From Streptomyces sp. SUK 48 (GTDB lineage Bacteria > Actinomycetota > Actinomycetes > Streptomycetales > Streptomycetaceae), in NCBI RefSeq assembly GCF_009650765.1, contig NZ_CP045740.1, positions 1,984,001 through 2,048,000 of the forward strand: a stretch of DNA of 64,000 bases, written 5' to 3'. Numbering within the stretch: the stretch's first letter is position 1; every line of letters begins with the position of its first letter. Positions 1 through 8,607 of this stretch are shown piece after piece. Made by a program: the position numbers and the translations under genes. Below the pieces are notes generated by a model, which made no database searches, was not told the DNA's origin, and worked only from the letters and a program-made list of their open reading frames with translations.

Positions 1-362
1 CCGAAGCCCATCGCCTCGGCGGCGGCCAGTGTCTCCTGCGGCACCGAGCGGACGCCGTCCACGATGCCGGGGACCAGCACCACCAGGCTGTAGACCGCGA
101 GCGGGATCATCACCGTGGTCTCGCTCTGCCCGAAGTAGTCGATGAGGACGACGAAGAAGGCGAGCGAGGGGATGGAGTAGAGCACGGTGGTCAGACCGAG
201 CACGGGCGGGTAGATCCAGCGGAAGCGGGCGCACAGCTGGGCGACGGGCAGCGCGACGACCAGCCCGGCCAGCACCGGGATCAGCGCCTCGCGCAGATGC
301 AGTCCGACGAGACCGAGGTAGGTGTACTGGAGGTCGCTCGGCAGATCGAAGAAGCCGTTCAC
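1..362 (-). CDS. Osmolyte ABC transporter permease (OpuC/ProW type), 3' part cut by window edge
   Basis: Only the first 120 codons are present; the C-terminus lies beyond position 1. The visible protein has a short polar N-terminus and then hydrophobic membrane helices around residues 25-45 and 60-80. The segment ending in VPQETLAAAEAMGFG matches the cytoplasmic coupling loop (EAA-like) of glycine betaine/choline permeases. The GTG start overlaps the TGA stop of the upstream ATPase gene as GTGA, so the two are translationally coupled. By family, the pair imports compatible solutes such as glycine betaine or carnitine. The substrate cannot be read from the sequence, and the binding protein should lie off the left edge. 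Confidence 0.85.
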   Translation of the reverse strand, partial: MNGFFDLPSDLQYTYLGLVGLHLREALIPVLAGLVVALPVAQLCARFRWIYPPVLGLTTVLYSIPSLAFFVVLIDYFGQSETTVMIPLAVYSLVVLVPGIVDGVRSVPQETLAAAEAMGF

Positions 363-1471
363 CGGGCGGCCTTCACTCCGGCGCCGGCCCGGCCGTGCGC
401 CGTGCGGATCGCCTCCCCGATGGTCTGCTGCGAGACGACGCCCACGGCGCGCCCCTCGCCGTCCACGGCGACCGCCCATCCGGTCGGCGACAGCACGGCC
501 CCGTCCAGGGCGGTGCGCAGCGAGTCGGTGCCGGGCCGGAACGGCCGCCCGTGGTCCAGGAGCCGGTCCCGGTCCAGCGGAGCGCCGGGCTCGGCCCAGC
601 CGAGCGGCCGGCCGTCGGCGTCGGTGACCAGGAGGTAGGGGGCGTCGGCCGCGGCGGCGAGCCGCTCCGCGTCCGCGTCGAGCGGGACGAGCGGCGCGGT
701 CGCGAGCTCCAGCGCGTCGGACGGGAAGAAGGACAGCCGCCGGATGCCCCGGTCGGCGCCGAGGAAGTCCTCCACGAAGGCGTCGGCGGGTGCGCTGAGC
801 ATCTCGGCCGGCGGCGCGAACTGGGCCAGCCGGCCGCCCTCGCGCAGCACGGCGACCATGGTGCCCAGCTTGATCGCCTCGTCGATGTCGTGCGTGACGA
901 AGACGATCGTCTTGCCCAACTCGTCCTGGATGCGCAGCAGTTCGTCTTGGAGTCCCTTGCGGACCACGGGGTCGACGGCGGAGAACGGCTCGTCCATCAG
1001 CAGCACCGGCGGATCGGCGGCGAGCGCGCGGGCCACGCCGACGCGCTGCTGCTGGCCGCCGGAGAGCTGGTACGGATAGCGCCGCGCGAGGGCGGTGTCC
1101 AGGCCGACCCGCTCCATCAGTTCCGCGGCCCGCTCGCGCGCCTTCTGCTTGTTCCAGCCGAGCAGCCGGGGCACGGTGGCGATGTTGTCGAGGATGGTGC
1201 GGTGCTGGAAGAGCCCCGCGTTCTGGATGACGTACCCCATCGAACGCCGCAGGGAGTTGACCGGCTGGCGGCGGATGTCCGCGCCATCCAGGAGGATGCT
1301 GCCCTCGGTGGGCTCCACCATCCGGTTGATCATCCGCAGGGTCGTCGTCTTGCCGCAGCCGGAGGGCCCGACGAGGACGGTGATCGCCCGGTCCGGTATC
1401 TCCAGCGACAGCCGGTCGACCGCGACCGTACCGTCGTCGTACCGCTTCGTGACTGCATCTATCCGTATCAA
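359..1471 (-). CDS. Osmolyte ABC transporter ATP-binding protein with C-terminal CBS-like region (OpuCA/ProV type)
   Basis: A 370-aa ATPase powering the adjacent permease. It shows Walker A GPSGCGKTT (about residue 37), the signature LSGGQQQR, Walker B VLLMDEP followed by FSAVDP, and the H-loop THD. The C-terminal 120 residues (after FVEDFLGADRG) resemble the paired CBS domains that sense ionic strength in OpuA/OpuCA proteins; this part is inferred from length and pattern. I chose the TTG start because AAGGG lies 11 nt upstream and the protein then begins MIRIDAVTKRY, typical for the family. An in-frame reading continues to 1570 but its extra residues are arginine-rich and look non-coding. 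The stop overlaps the permease start. Confidence 0.88.
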   Translation of the reverse strand: MIRIDAVTKRYDDGTVAVDRLSLEIPDRAITVLVGPSGCGKTTTLRMINRMVEPTEGSILLDGADIRRQPVNSLRRSMGYVIQNAGLFQHRTILDNIATVPRLLGWNKQKARERAAELMERVGLDTALARRYPYQLSGGQQQRVGVARALAADPPVLLMDEPFSAVDPVVRKGLQDELLRIQDELGKTIVFVTHDIDEAIKLGTMVAVLREGGRLAQFAPPAEMLSAPADAFVEDFLGADRGIRRLSFFPSDALELATAPLVPLDADAERLAAAADAPYLLVTDADGRPLGWAEPGAPLDRDRLLDHGRPFRPGTDSLRTALDGAVLSPTGWAVAVDGEGRAVGVVSQQTIGEAIRTAHGRAGAGVKAAR

Positions 1472-1602
1472 AACGCCGAACACCCTTCGGGTCTGACAGC
1501 TCTCCGCCCGCCCGCGGCCACGGTTCGGCCGACGACGCGCGGGCCGCTGCCGCGAGAGTCTAGACGGCAACGGCCCGGCTCATCCGGCCTGTGCGAGGCG
1601 GG

Positions 1603-2010
1603 TCAGCCCTCCTCGGGCGCCAGCCTCAGCGAGATCGAGTTGATGCAGTACCGCTGGTCGGTGGGGGTCGGATACCCCTCCCCCGCGAAGACATGCCCGA
1701 GGTGCGAGCCGCAGCGGGCGCAGCGCACCTCGGTGCGGACCATCCCGTGCGAGCGGTCCTCGATCAGCTCCACGGCGTCGGTGTCCTTCGGGTCGAAGAA
1801 GGACGGCCAGCCGCAGTGCGAGGCGAACTTGGTCTCCGAGGTGAACAGTTCGGCCCCGCAGGCGCGGCAGGAGTAGACGCCCTTGGCCGTGGTGTCCGTG
1901 TACTCACCGGCGAAGGCGGGCTCGGTCCCGGCCTGGCGCAGCACCGCGTACTCGCCCGGACTCAGCTCCGCGCGCCACTGCTCGTCCGGCTTCTCGATGT
2001 CGTACGACAT
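1603..2010 (-). CDS. msrB: Peptide-methionine (R)-S-oxide reductase
   Basis: A 135-aa cytoplasmic enzyme reducing the R epimer of methionine sulfoxide in oxidised proteins. All hallmarks are visible: two zinc CxxC pairs (SCRACGAE and RCARCGSH), the HCGWPSF signature, and the catalytic cysteine in RYCINS near the C-terminus. Length is normal for stand-alone MsrB. It lies 13 nt downstream of murC on the same strand and is probably co-transcribed with it. A resolving cysteine besides the zinc ligands is not obvious, so recycling may use thioredoxin differently from the classic two-Cys enzyme. Confidence 0.95.
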   Translation of the reverse strand: MSYDIEKPDEQWRAELSPGEYAVLRQAGTEPAFAGEYTDTTAKGVYSCRACGAELFTSETKFASHCGWPSFFDPKDTDAVELIEDRSHGMVRTEVRCARCGSHLGHVFAGEGYPTPTDQRYCINSISLRLAPEEG

Positions 2011-2023
2011 GGGTCTCAGCCCC

Positions 2024-3415
2024 TTACTGCTGCGACAGGCGGTCCAGGATCAGCGGGCCCAGGTCGGTCACATCGCCCGCGCCCATGGTGAGAACGAGAT
2101 CACCGGGCCCGGCCATTCCCGCGATCACGGCCGGGATCTCCGCCTTGTCGTGCACCGCGGTGACCTCGGCGTTCGCGGCGCGCGCGGCCTCGATGATCAG
2201 CTCGCTGGTGATGCCCGGGATCGGGTCCTCGCGGGCCGGGTAGATGTCCAGGACCACCGAGGCGTCGGCGAGCGCCAGGGCCTCGCCCATCTCCTTGCCC
2301 AGCTCCTGGGTGCGGGAGAACAGGTGCGGCTGGAAGACGACGAGGATGCGGGCGTCCCCGGCGGCGCCCCGCATGGCCTCCAGGTCCGCGGTCATCTCGG
2401 TGGGGTGGTGCGCGTAGGAGTCGATCACCTGCACCCCGGCGGCCTCGCCCTTGAGCTGGAGGCGCCGCTTGACGCCGGTGTAGGCGGCGATGGCGGGCGC
2501 CAGCTCGGCGGCGGGGATGCCGAGCGCGGCACCGGCGGCGAGCGCGGCGACGGCGTTGAGCGCGTAGTGCCGGCCGGGCACGGAGACCGCGAAGGTCAGC
2601 TCCGCCCCGTCGATCACCGCGGTGACCAGGCTCTTCAGGCCCTGCGGGACGATGGCGGTGACCCGCACGTCGGCGTCCGCGGCCTCGCCGTACGTGACCG
2701 TCCGCACCGATCCGGCCAGCCGCCGGGTCAGCTCGCGGGCGCCCTCGTGGTCGGCGGAGATCACCAGGGTGCCGCCGGGCACGATCTTGCCGGCGAAGAT
2801 CTCGAAGGACTCGAAGATCTCGTCCATCGAGGCGTAGTTGGCGTGGTGGTCCAGCTCGACGTTGAGGACGATGGCGACCTCGGGCGCGTACGTGTGGAAG
2901 CTGCGGTCCGATTCGTCCGCCTCGGCGACGAAGATGTCACCGGCGCCGTGCAGCGCGTTGGAGCCGGGCGCGTCCAGGTCGCCGCCGATGGCGTACGACG
3001 GCTTCAGGCCCAGCTCGCCGAGCGAGACGGCCAGCATCGAGGTGGTGGTCGTCTTGCCGTGCGTGCCGGCCACGGCGATCGGGCGCAGCCCCGTCATCAG
3101 CGCGGCCAGCGCGTCCGAGCGGTGCACGACCGGGATGCCCAGCTCGGCGGCGCGGACCAGCTCCGGGTTGTCCTCGCGGATCGCCGAGGAGACGACGACG
3201 CAGCTGGCGTCGTCGGCGAGGTGTCCGGCGGCGTGCCCGAGGCGCACGGTGACCCCGAGCTCCCGCAGCGCCCGCGCGGTCGCCGAGTCCTTGGCGTCGC
3301 TGCCGGCGACCTCGGCCCCGCGCTGCGCGAGGATCTTCGCGATCCCCGACATTCCGGCGCCGCCGATGCCGATGAAGTGCGGTCGGTCCATGGCGGTAGG
3401 AATGCCGGGTGCCAT
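2024..3415 (-). CDS. murC: UDP-N-acetylmuramate--L-alanine ligase
   Basis: A 463-aa Mur ligase that adds L-alanine to UDP-MurNAc using ATP, the first amino-acid step of peptidoglycan precursor synthesis. Domains in order: N-terminal Rossmann UDP-binding domain with IGIGGAGMSG (about residue 15), central ATPase with GTHGKTTTTSM (about residue 117) and EADESD, and the C-terminal domain after SYAHHPTE. The length is that of the family. The gene stands outside the main dcw division cluster, which is usual in streptomycetes, and is followed at once by msrB. Confidence 0.96.
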   Translation of the reverse strand: MAPGIPTAMDRPHFIGIGGAGMSGIAKILAQRGAEVAGSDAKDSATARALRELGVTVRLGHAAGHLADDASCVVVSSAIREDNPELVRAAELGIPVVHRSDALAALMTGLRPIAVAGTHGKTTTTSMLAVSLGELGLKPSYAIGGDLDAPGSNALHGAGDIFVAEADESDRSFHTYAPEVAIVLNVELDHHANYASMDEIFESFEIFAGKIVPGGTLVISADHEGARELTRRLAGSVRTVTYGEAADADVRVTAIVPQGLKSLVTAVIDGAELTFAVSVPGRHYALNAVAALAAGAALGIPAAELAPAIAAYTGVKRRLQLKGEAAGVQVIDSYAHHPTEMTADLEAMRGAAGDARILVVFQPHLFSRTQELGKEMGEALALADASVVLDIYPAREDPIPGITSELIIEAARAANAEVTAVHDKAEIPAVIAGMAGPGDLVLTMGAGDVTDLGPLILDRLSQQ

Positions 3416-3491
3416 GCGTTTCTCCCCAGAGACGGTACGAGCTGAAGCGGGGCCTAGCCTATGCGCTCGGCCCCCGCCCGCGGCGAAGCCC

Positions 3492-3968
3492 CTACGCCTT
3501 GCTGTGGGAGAACAGCTTCAGCACCGGCACCCCCACCTTGTGCCGGGCCCGCGAGGCCCAGTCCCGGTGGAAGAACTCCTCCACGTAGTGCGGATCGGTG
3601 AGCACGATCACCTCGTCCGCGCCCACCTCCGCCACCATCGACTTCAGCGCGTCCAGCGGATGGTCCTCGACCAGCCGGCCTTCGGCCACGCTGCCGGAGG
3701 CCCGCAGGGCGGCGACGGAGACGTCCAGGGCCTGCCGGCCGACGCTGCGCGCGTCCTCCCCCTCCGGGGTCTCGTGCTCGCGCACCGCCTCGTCGAGTTC
3801 GCCGAGCGCGATGTCGTCGATGGCCCGCAGCAGGCGGTCCGCCTGGTCCCCGCGCGGCTGGAGAAGCACATGGAAGGCGACCGGCTCGTCGCCGTGCAAG
3901 GTGGTGACGAACTCGACGTCCGCGGACGTCATCGCCTTCTCGATCATCAGTACGCTCGTGAACACCAA
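3492..3968 (-). CDS. Conserved small protein with USP-like C-terminal half, function unknown
   Basis: A 158-aa acidic soluble protein. No catalytic motif was recognised. The second half (ADEVIVLTDPHYVEEFFHRDWASRAR) alternates strands and helices like a Rossmann or universal-stress fold; similar actinobacterial proteins have sometimes been misnamed indole-3-glycerol phosphate synthase. The GTG start is chosen because a GGAGGAGAAGAGG stretch lies just upstream. It sits between murC and the RibD-like gene on the same strand, with 76 nt to murC, so it may share a transcript with murC and msrB. Function cannot be assigned. Confidence 0.75.
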   Translation of the reverse strand: MVFTSVLMIEKAMTSADVEFVTTLHGDEPVAFHVLLQPRGDQADRLLRAIDDIALGELDEAVREHETPEGEDARSVGRQALDVSVAALRASGSVAEGRLVEDHPLDALKSMVAEVGADEVIVLTDPHYVEEFFHRDWASRARHKVGVPVLKLFSHSKA

Positions 3969-4096
3969 ACGCCTCTTCTCCTCCGTGGGCCGTGTGCCGG
4001 GCCCCTGCGGAAACCATTTTCCCCCGCGCCTGCACGGGTACCGCGGGTCTTAGTGTGCCCGCCGAAGTCCAACCGGAACGGCAGATTCCGCTGATT

Positions 4097-4891
4097 TCAG
4101 GGCCTGCGGTAGCGACCGAACAGAAATCCGTCCTCCTCCAGGAGGGACACGAGTTCGAATCGGCGCGGCACGGCGACCGACGGCCCCCCGGCGACGCGCT
4201 GCGCGTCCCCCGCGGTGAGCGTCGGCGAGAGGGTCAGGCACAGCTCGTCCAGCACCTCGGCGGCGATCAGCTGGCCGAGCAGCCGGGGGCCGCCCTCGGT
4301 GAGCAGCCTCTGGTGGCCGAGCCCGGCGAGGGCGCGGACGGCGCGCTCGGGGTCGACGCCCATGCCCTCACCGGCCACGACGACCCGGGCGCCGGCCTTC
4401 TCGGCGGCGGTGACCCTCTCGGGCGCGGCCGCGGCGCCGGTCAGGATCAGCGTGGGCACCAGGGGCGAGGTGAACAGCGGGAGCGAGAAGTCCAGGTCGA
4501 GGCTCGCGGTGACGACCGCGACGGCCGGTGCGGGGCGCTGCCCTGCCGCCTCGCGCGCGGCGGCGAACTCCGCCCGCGCGCGGGCCGGGCGGTACCCCTC
4601 CTGCCGTACCGTTTCTGCGCCGACGACCACGACATCCGCGAGCGCCCGCAGCGTGCCGAAGATCCGCATGTCGGTGGCGCTGGAGAGGGGCTGGGAGCGG
4701 CCGTCGTGCTGGGCGGCGCCGTCCAGCGAGGACACCATGTTGCCGCGCAGCCAGGGCCGGCGCGCCGGGTAGGCGTAGGCGGCGGCCAGTTCGGCGAGGC
4801 CCCACTCGCGGCCGGCGCCCGCGGCGCCGCTCTCACCTCCGCCGGAAGCCTGGGCTGGTGTCTCGTCGGTCACAGGGAACAGGCGTCGCAT
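4097..4891 (-). CDS. RibD C-terminal domain reductase (pyrimidine reductase family)
   Basis: A 264-aa stand-alone reductase domain like that of RibD/RIB7, which reduces the ribosyl side chain of a riboflavin precursor with NADPH. Motifs: RPWLRGNMVSSLDGAAQ near residue 45, VVVGAETVRQEGYRPAR, and LLTEGGPRLLGQL near residue 205, all characteristic of the fold. There is no deaminase domain and no riboflavin gene nearby, so its true substrate may differ. The ATG start replaces a longer in-frame reading to 5209 that runs inside the divergent ZapE gene. The two genes are divergent with 31 nt between starts. Confidence 0.82.
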   Translation of the reverse strand: MRRLFPVTDETPAQASGGGESGAAGAGREWGLAELAAAYAYPARRPWLRGNMVSSLDGAAQHDGRSQPLSSATDMRIFGTLRALADVVVVGAETVRQEGYRPARARAEFAAAREAAGQRPAPAVAVVTASLDLDFSLPLFTSPLVPTLILTGAAAAPERVTAAEKAGARVVVAGEGMGVDPERAVRALAGLGHQRLLTEGGPRLLGQLIAAEVLDELCLTLSPTLTAGDAQRVAGGPSVAVPRRFELVSLLEEDGFLFGRYRRP

Positions 4892-4922
4892 GTCGTGCAG
4901 TGTGACACGGCGCTTAACATGG

Positions 4923-6032
4923 ATGACCGTGTCGTCCTCCACCACCGCCCCCGGATCCAGCGCCCTGACCGCAGCGGGCCCCCTCTCCCTCTGCGAGCGC
5001 GAGCCGCACGTCCCCGCGGACCGCCTCGTCGCCGAGATGGTGCCGCCACCGCGCTTCGACTCGGTCCGCTTCTCGACGTACATACCGGACCCGAACCAGC
5101 CCAGCCAGACCGAGGCCGTCACGGTCCTGGAGGGCTTCGCGGCCGGGCTCGGCGGGGCGCACGCCTTGGGCGCGGGCCGGCGCGGCTTCCTCGGCTTCGG
5201 CCGGGCCAAGGCGCCCAGGACCCCGGCGGGCCCCCGCGGCGTCTACCTCGACGGCGGCTACGGCGTCGGCAAGACCCATCTGCTCGCCTCCCTGTGGCAC
5301 GCCACCCCCGCCGAGCCCTCCCGCAAGGCGTTCGGCACCTTCGTGGAGCTGACCAACCTGGTCGGCGCCCTCGGCTTCCAGCAGACCGTGCGCACTCTGT
5401 CCGAGCACCGGCTGCTGTGCATCGACGAGTTCGAGCTGGACGACCCGGGCGACACGGTGCTCGTCTCCACGCTGCTCGGCAAGCTGGTCGAGGCCGGTGT
5501 CGCGCTCGCCGCCACCTCCAACACCCTGCCCGGCAAGCTGGGCGAGGGCCGGTTCGCGGCCGCCGACTTCCTGCGCGAGATCCAGGGCCTGTCCGCCCAC
5601 TTCCGCGCCCTGCGCATCGACGGCGAGGACTACCGCCACCGGGGCCTGCCCGAGGCACCGGCGCCGTTCACCGACGAGCAGGTGACCAAGGCGGCGTACG
5701 GCACGCAGGGTGCCTCCCTCGACGACTTCCCGCATCTGCTGGAGCACCTGGCCAAGGTGCACCCGAGCCGGTACGGCGCGCTGACCGACGACCTGAGGGC
5801 GGTCTGCCTCACCGATGTGCGCCCGGTGCCGGACCAGTCCACGGCGCTGCGCCTGGTGGTGCTCGCGGACCGGCTCTACGACCGCGAGGTCCCGGTCCTG
5901 GCGTCCGGACTGCCGTTCGACAAGCTGTTCAGCGAGGAGATGCTGAACGGCGGGTACCGCAAGAAGTACTTCCGCGCGATATCCCGCCTCACGGCGCTCG
6001 CCCGGGACGCGAAGGGGCTCGTCGGCTCCTGA
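4923..6032 (+). CDS. zapE: Cell division protein ZapE / AFG1-family ATPase
   Basis: A 369-aa P-loop ATPase of the AFG1/ZapE family, associated with the constriction apparatus in proteobacteria and with protein turnover in mitochondria. Visible: Walker A DGGYGVGKTHLL (about residue 112), Walker B LLCIDEFELDD, sensor region AATSNTLP, and a C-terminal part with VLADRLYDREVPV. An insertion of basic, glycine-rich residues (about 75-100) precedes the P-loop. The start is the ATG after AACATGG. It is divergent from the RibD-like gene and probably monocistronic. Confidence 0.9.
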   Translation: MTVSSSTTAPGSSALTAAGPLSLCEREPHVPADRLVAEMVPPPRFDSVRFSTYIPDPNQPSQTEAVTVLEGFAAGLGGAHALGAGRRGFLGFGRAKAPRTPAGPRGVYLDGGYGVGKTHLLASLWHATPAEPSRKAFGTFVELTNLVGALGFQQTVRTLSEHRLLCIDEFELDDPGDTVLVSTLLGKLVEAGVALAATSNTLPGKLGEGRFAAADFLREIQGLSAHFRALRIDGEDYRHRGLPEAPAPFTDEQVTKAAYGTQGASLDDFPHLLEHLAKVHPSRYGALTDDLRAVCLTDVRPVPDQSTALRLVVLADRLYDREVPVLASGLPFDKLFSEEMLNGGYRKKYFRAISRLTALARDAKGLVGS

Positions 6033-6088
6033 GCAGGGCGCGCAGGTCCGCGAGCAGGGGCTCGCCAGTCCCTGACCGGGGCTTGCGT

Positions 6089-6121
6089 CCCCCCATGGGG
6101 TGAATTTCCTCCCGTGGGGGG
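6089..6121 (+). terminator. Possible terminator hairpin downstream of zapE
   Basis: CCCCCCAT at 6089-6096 can pair with GTGGGGGG at 6114-6121 (one wobble) around a 17-nt loop, followed by CTTTG. It lies 57 nt after the zapE stop. The long loop makes it only a weak candidate. Confidence 0.3.
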
Positions 6122-6183
6122 CTTTGCCGCGCTAATGTCTTTCTTGACCTTCCATTGACCAATGGTTGGCCCGGACGAGAGGC

Positions 6184-6777
6184 ATGGATGGACCCCCTGT
6201 GCAGCCCCTCATCGACAACGCCCGCAGCTTCGGCGACCGCCCCGAGGACTTCGCCCGGCACGGCGCCGGCCAGTCCCCGCAGGTGCTGTTCATCACCTGC
6301 TCCGACTCCCGGGTCGTCCCGGCCCTGATCACCGGCGCCCGCCCCGGCCAGCTGTTCGAGCTGCGCACGGCGGGCAACATCGTGCCGCCGCACACCTCCG
6401 CCCACCCCACCAGCGAGGCGGCCACCATCGAGTACGCGGTGGAGGTGCTGGGCGTCCGCGACATCGTGGTCTGCGGCCACTCGCACTGCGGCGCCGTCGG
6501 CGCGCTGGTGCGGGGCGACGACCTGACCGCCGTGCCGGCCGTGCGCGACTGGCTGGCGCATGCCGCCCCGCGCCCGTCCGGCGCGCCGGAGGACCCGGAG
6601 GTCGCCGAGGCCGTGCGGTGCCATGTGCTGACCCAGCTGCTGCGGCTGCGCTCGTACCCGTGCGTGGAGCGTGGCCTCGCCGCGGGCCGGCTGGGGCTGC
6701 ACGGCTGGTACTACGAGGTGCACACCGGCGCGGTGCGGGCCCACCGGGCGGAGACGGACACCTTCGAATCCCTCTGA
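6184..6777 (+). CDS. Beta-class carbonic anhydrase
   Basis: A 197-aa zinc enzyme interconverting CO2 and bicarbonate. The zinc-ligand motifs are present: TCSDSRVVP (Cys and the Asp-Arg dyad) and GHSHCGAVG (His-x2-Cys). FELRTAGNIVPP and the acidic C-terminal half also match the family. Length is standard for the short bacterial form. The start is uncertain: ATG at 6184 follows GAGAGG at very short spacing, while a GTG at 6199 would give the common N-terminus MQPLIDNAR. It stands alone between zapE and the SPFH gene. Confidence 0.92.
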   Translation: MDGPPVQPLIDNARSFGDRPEDFARHGAGQSPQVLFITCSDSRVVPALITGARPGQLFELRTAGNIVPPHTSAHPTSEAATIEYAVEVLGVRDIVVCGHSHCGAVGALVRGDDLTAVPAVRDWLAHAAPRPSGAPEDPEVAEAVRCHVLTQLLRLRSYPCVERGLAAGRLGLHGWYYEVHTGAVRAHRAETDTFESL

Positions 6778-6855
6778 TCCCCTTCGGTCAAAAAAGGCAT
6801 ATCGTTGCATCGACAGACGAAATAGTGCATCAGACCTCTGGGTGAGGAGGTCGTC

Positions 6856-7914
6856 ATGGTCCCGGAGCTGGTGGGGGCGATCGTCGCGCTGGTGTGCGTC
6901 GCCCTGGTGTACATGGGGATGGCGGCCCGCGTGATCAAGCAGTACGAACGCGGGGTGCTGTTCCGGCTCGGCCGGGTCGCCGGTGACGTACGGCCGCCGG
7001 GTCTCACGCTGATCATTCCCTTCGTGGACCGGCTGGCGAAGGTCAACATGCAGATCGTCACGCTGCCGATCCCCGCCCAGGAGGGCATCACCCGCGACAA
7101 CGTCACCGTGCGGGTGGACGCGGTCGTCTACTTCCGGGTGGTCGACGCGGCGAGCGCGCTGATCAAGGTCGAGGACTACAAGTTCGCCGTCTCGCAGATG
7201 GCGCAGACCTCGCTGCGGTCGATCATCGGCAAGAGCGACCTGGACGATCTGCTCTCCAACCGCGAGCAGCTCAACCAGGGCCTGGAGCTGATGATCGACA
7301 GCCCGGCCGTGGGCTGGGGCATCCAGGTCGACCGGGTCGAGATCAAGGACGTCTCGCTGCCCGACACGATGAAGCGGTCCATGGCCCGCCAGGCCGAGGC
7401 GGACCGGGAGCGCCGGGCCCGGATCATCAACGCCGACGCCGAGCTCCAGGCGTCCAAGAAGCTCGCCGAGGCCGCCCAGCAGATGTCCGGCACCCCGGCC
7501 GCGCTCCAGCTGCGCCTGCTCCAGACGGTGATGGCGGTCTCCGCCGAGAAGAACTCCACGCTGGTCCTGCCGATCCCGGTCGAGCTGCTGCACTTCCTGG
7601 AGCGGGGGAACCGGGGGGACACGCCGAACGGAGAGACGGCCACGCGCCCGCCGCGGCAACAGGAGCCGGAACGGCAGCTCGATCCGGAGCCGGAACCGGA
7701 GCTGGAGCAGGGCCCCCATAGGGTCGGCCTCCAGGAGGCCGCCCCCCAGCTCGCCCCCGAGGAGATCGCCCCGAACGGTGAGCCGGCGCGGGCCCCGGAC
7801 CTCGCCCCCGACCGAGCACCGGCCCCGGACCTCGACGGCGTACCGGCCCCCGGCCCCGAGACCGCCCATCACCCCCTCGCGCCGGACCCCGGCCGGGGCG
7901 CCCGCCCCGACTAG
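6856..7914 (+). CDS. SPFH/band 7 (slipin-like) membrane protein with Pro/Glu-rich tail
   Basis: A 352-aa stomatin-family protein. It has one N-terminal membrane helix (residues 3-22), then the SPFH core from VIKQYERGVLFRLGR to about residue 180, with the family sequence PSGLxLIIPFVD-like GLTLIIPFVDR and VDAVVYFRVVD. A coiled-coil stretch (RQAEADRERRARIINADAELQASKKLAEAA) follows. The last 100 residues are low-complexity Pro/Glu/Ala/Asp with many PEPEPE-type pairs, absent from short slipins, so probably disordered. A strong GAGGAGG ribosome site precedes the ATG. Such proteins form membrane microdomain scaffolds; no NfeD-like partner is adjacent. Confidence 0.88.
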   Translation: MVPELVGAIVALVCVALVYMGMAARVIKQYERGVLFRLGRVAGDVRPPGLTLIIPFVDRLAKVNMQIVTLPIPAQEGITRDNVTVRVDAVVYFRVVDAASALIKVEDYKFAVSQMAQTSLRSIIGKSDLDDLLSNREQLNQGLELMIDSPAVGWGIQVDRVEIKDVSLPDTMKRSMARQAEADRERRARIINADAELQASKKLAEAAQQMSGTPAALQLRLLQTVMAVSAEKNSTLVLPIPVELLHFLERGNRGDTPNGETATRPPRQQEPERQLDPEPEPELEQGPHRVGLQEAAPQLAPEEIAPNGEPARAPDLAPDRAPAPDLDGVPAPGPETAHHPLAPDPGRGARPD

Positions 7915-7924
7915 CCTGCCGGGC

Positions 7925-8524
7925 ATGCGCAAGAGTCTGGCGATCGCGGCGGTCTGCCTGGCCGCCGTCACGGGCTGCGGAGGCGGCACCGGCCACGCGA
8001 CCGGTGCCGCCTCGCCCACGGACACGACGGCTACGAGGGGTACGGCGGACACGGCGGCCACGGCCCCCGCCGCCCGCCGGATCACGGTGACGAGCACGGC
8101 CTACGCCGACGGCGGCACCGTCCCGCGCCGCTTCACCTGCGACGGCGCGGACGTCTCACCCCCGCTCGCCCTGTCCTCCGTGCCCGCGGGCACGGACTCC
8201 CTGGCCGTGACGGTGCGCGACCTCGACGCACCGGGCGGCACGTTCACCCACTGGCTGATCTGGGACCTCGACGCGGGCACCCGCCGGCTGTCCGCCGGGG
8301 CGCACCCGCACGGCGCCGCCGAGGGCCGCAACAGCTTCGGGAAGTCCGGCTACCGCGGTCCCTGCCCGCCGCGCGGCGACCACCCGCACCGCTACGTCCT
8401 CACCGTCTACGCCACCGACCGCCGCCCGCCCCTCTCCCCCGGCGCCTCCCCCGACGCCCTGCGCCGCGCCCTGTCCGGCCACACCCTCGCCACCGGCACC
8501 CTGACCGGCCGCTACGGCCACTGA
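7925..8524 (+). CDS. Lipoprotein with YbhB/YbcL (PEBP, Raf kinase inhibitor-like) domain
   Basis: A 199-aa exported lipoprotein. Signal sequence MRKSLAIAAVCLAAVTGC ends in a lipobox (AVTGC), followed by a Ser/Thr/Ala linker to about residue 50 and a PEBP domain. Family marks are the CDGADVSPPLALSSVPAGTDSLAV segment, the DLDAPGGTFTHWLIWD ligand-site motif and GYRGPCPPRGDHPHRY. The fold binds anions or small ligands; bacterial roles are poorly defined. It begins 8 nt after the SPFH gene stop, so an operon is likely. Confidence 0.9.
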   Translation: MRKSLAIAAVCLAAVTGCGGGTGHATGAASPTDTTATRGTADTAATAPAARRITVTSTAYADGGTVPRRFTCDGADVSPPLALSSVPAGTDSLAVTVRDLDAPGGTFTHWLIWDLDAGTRRLSAGAHPHGAAEGRNSFGKSGYRGPCPPRGDHPHRYVLTVYATDRRPPLSPGASPDALRRALSGHTLATGTLTGRYGH

Positions 8525-8607
8525 GCGGTTCCCGGGCCGGCGACCCGGGTACGGCGGACACGACCGGCGAAGAACGCCCGAAGAACACCTGTCAGGAAGG
8601 GGCGCCC